Source of the DNA: Thermodesulfatator sp.
GTDB taxonomy: Bacteria > Desulfobacterota > Thermodesulfobacteria > Thermodesulfobacteriales > Thermodesulfobacteriaceae
Assembly (NCBI GenBank): GCA_026993045.1
Contig: JALWWR010000054.1
Coordinates: 1 to 6,992 of the forward strand
Length of the DNA: 6,992 bases
Reading direction: 5' to 3'
Shown here: positions 5,882-6,992 of the stretch, in pieces
How the letters are laid out: each line of letters begins with the position of its first letter
How positions within the stretch are numbered: position 1 is the first letter of the stretch
Translations under genes and position numbers: made by a program
Notes under the pieces: model-generated
Database searches by the model: none
What the model was told of the DNA's origin: nothing
Seen by the model: the letters and a program-made list of their open reading frames with translations, nothing else

Positions 5882-6992
5882 CTAAAGGACGTAAGCCTCT
5901 TCTCCGTGTTCGGAAAGATCCAGCCCTGCGGTCTCCACCTCGGGCGTCACCCGCAGACCCACGACCAGGTCTACCACCTTAGCCAAGATATAGGTCCCCA
6001 CGAGGGTAAAGCCCACGGTGGCCGCCACTCCAATGGCCTGAATCCCAAAATTACCTTGAGCAGCAAAAATCCCGATACAAAGCGTCCCTAGCACCCCTCC
6101 TACCCCGTGAATTCCTACTACGTCTAGGGCGTCATCGTAACGGAGCCGGTTTTTAAGAAGTACTGCCAGATAGCAAAACAGACCGGCCAAAATGCCGATG
6201 ACCACCGAGGCGTTAACCCCCACAAAACCCGCGGCCGGAGTAATAGTGGCCAGTCCGGCTATGGCCCCACTGCAGGCCCCCAAAACCGTGGGCTTGCCTT
6301 GGTGGATACGTTCTACCAGGACCCACATAGCCATAGCGGTCATAGCTGCCACGTGGGTGTTAATAAAGGCCTTAGCGGCCACCGGCCCCACCTCCAAGGC
6401 GCTTCCGGCGTTAAAACCAAACCAGCCGAACCAGAGAAGCCCGGTTCCGATCACCGTAAGCAAGAGGTTATGGGGAATAAAGGCCGTGCGCCCAAACCCC
6501 TTCCGGGGCCCTACTACCAGCGCCATCACCAAGGCCGCCGCTCCACAGCTGGCGTGGACCACCAGCCCCCCGGCAAAGTCCATAACCCCCAGTTTGCCCA
6601 GCCAACCTCCACCCCAGACCCAGTGACAGAGGGGATTATAGATAAAGAGGGCCCAAAGGAGGCTAAAGATGACAAAGGCCCGAAACCGCACCCTTTCCGC
6701 AAAGGCCCCAGTGATAAGGGCGGGCGTGATCACCGCGAACATGCACTGGTAGATCATAAAGACCGCATGGGGAACGGTTGAGGCGTAATCAGGGCTGGGC
6801 TTGGCCCCCACCCCTTGCAAGGCCCAATATTTAAGACTTCCAATCAAGCCGTAAACATCAGGACCAAAGGAAAGACTATAGCCCACGTAGATCCACTCCA
6901 AAGTGACAATGGAGATCATGATAAGGCTCTGGATCACCACCGAGAGCACATTTTGCCGTCGCACCAAGCCCCCGTAAAAGACCGCCAAAGCT
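5882..6992 (-). CDS. amt: Ammonium transporter Amt, 5' end beyond right edge
   Basis: Amt-family channel that moves ammonium across the inner membrane. The frame is open to the window edge and begins inside the first membrane region (A-L-A-V-F-Y-G-G-L-V-R), so roughly 30-35 N-terminal residues are missing. The TTG at 6988 is an internal Leu codon, not a start. Counting from that Leu as 1, the conserved pore histidines are His145 (D-F-A-G-G-L-V-V-H) and His294 (D-V-V-G-I-H-G-V-G-G), equivalent to the twin His of E. coli AmtB. F-A-E-R-V (96-100) and W-F-G-W-F-G-F-N-A-G (186-195) are also typical. About ten membrane segments are visible. The C-terminus ends D-L-S-E-H-G-E-E-A-Y, the conserved cytoplasmic tail that in known Amt proteins couples to the PII protein GlnK. 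No glnK is downstream of it here; one could lie upstream, outside the window. Confidence 0.95.
   Translation of the reverse strand, partial: ALAVFYGGLVRRQNVLSVVIQSLIMISIVTLEWIYVGYSLSFGPDVYGLIGSLKYWALQGVGAKPSPDYASTVPHAVFMIYQCMFAVITPALITGAFAERVRFRAFVIFSLLWALFIYNPLCHWVWGGGWLGKLGVMDFAGGLVVHASCGAAALVMALVVGPRKGFGRTAFIPHNLLLTVIGTGLLWFGWFGFNAGSALEVGPVAAKAFINTHVAAMTAMAMWVLVERIHQGKPTVLGACSGAIAGLATITPAAGFVGVNASVVIGILAGLFCYLAVLLKNRLRYDDALDVVGIHGVGGVLGTLCIGIFAAQGNFGIQAIGVAATVGFTLVGTYILAKVVDLVVGLRVTPEVETAGLDLSEHGEEAYVL

Noticed and set aside
5879..5898. Terminator hairpin between the convergent genes (AGGCT/AGCCT)
   Set aside because: A 5-bp stem with a 10-base loop and no T run on either strand is too weak.
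6192..6781. Two open frames on the plus strand opposite amt
   Set aside because: They are low-complexity, Pro-rich translations antisense to a clearly conserved transporter, with no family resemblance; they are shadows of amt.

Overview
The window looks like chromosomal DNA of a Gram-negative, probably thermophilic bacterium. LpxK (lipid A synthesis) implies an LPS-bearing outer membrane. The moderately GC-rich, Lys/Glu-heavy proteins and tightly packed, overlapping genes fit the Thermodesulfobacteria or a related deep-branching Gram-negative lineage. This placement rests on general sequence character, not on a marker gene, so it is tentative.

Positions 1-1902 (minus strand) hold a compact housekeeping cluster, in transcription order: an FtsB/DivIC-type division protein, elongation factor P (efp), a 71-residue unknown protein, a 50-bp gap, a 125-residue helical unknown protein, and the N-terminal 135 codons of lpxK, which run off the left edge. 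The first three genes are joined by one-base stop/start overlaps. The last two overlap by 19 bp. Positions 1-54 are a perfect 54-bp palindrome inside lpxK, lying exactly at the window edge, and may be an assembly or library fold-back.

Positions 1903-2004 are a 102-bp divergent intergenic region with a plausible sigma70-type promoter facing right and two small dyads.

Positions 2005-5880 (plus strand) form a four-gene operon: a secreted concanavalin A-like (DUF1080/LamG-like) protein, a lipoprotein solute-binding protein, a fused two-domain permease and an ATPase. All junctions overlap by one to four bases. Together the last three make a complete ABC importer of the ferric/spermidine/putrescine-like class. 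The binding protein lacks the Tyr-Tyr pair of classical ferric-binding proteins, so its substrate is open.

Positions 5882-6992 (minus strand) carry an Amt-family ammonium transporter whose 5' end lies beyond the right edge. It converges on the ABC operon with a single base between the two stop codons. No RNA gene, CRISPR array, insertion sequence or phage gene is visible. Most of the window is ordinary core genome. The points worth checking are the terminal palindrome, the altered LpxK motif, the lectin-fold protein tied to an importer, and the two small unknown proteins attached to efp and lpxK.
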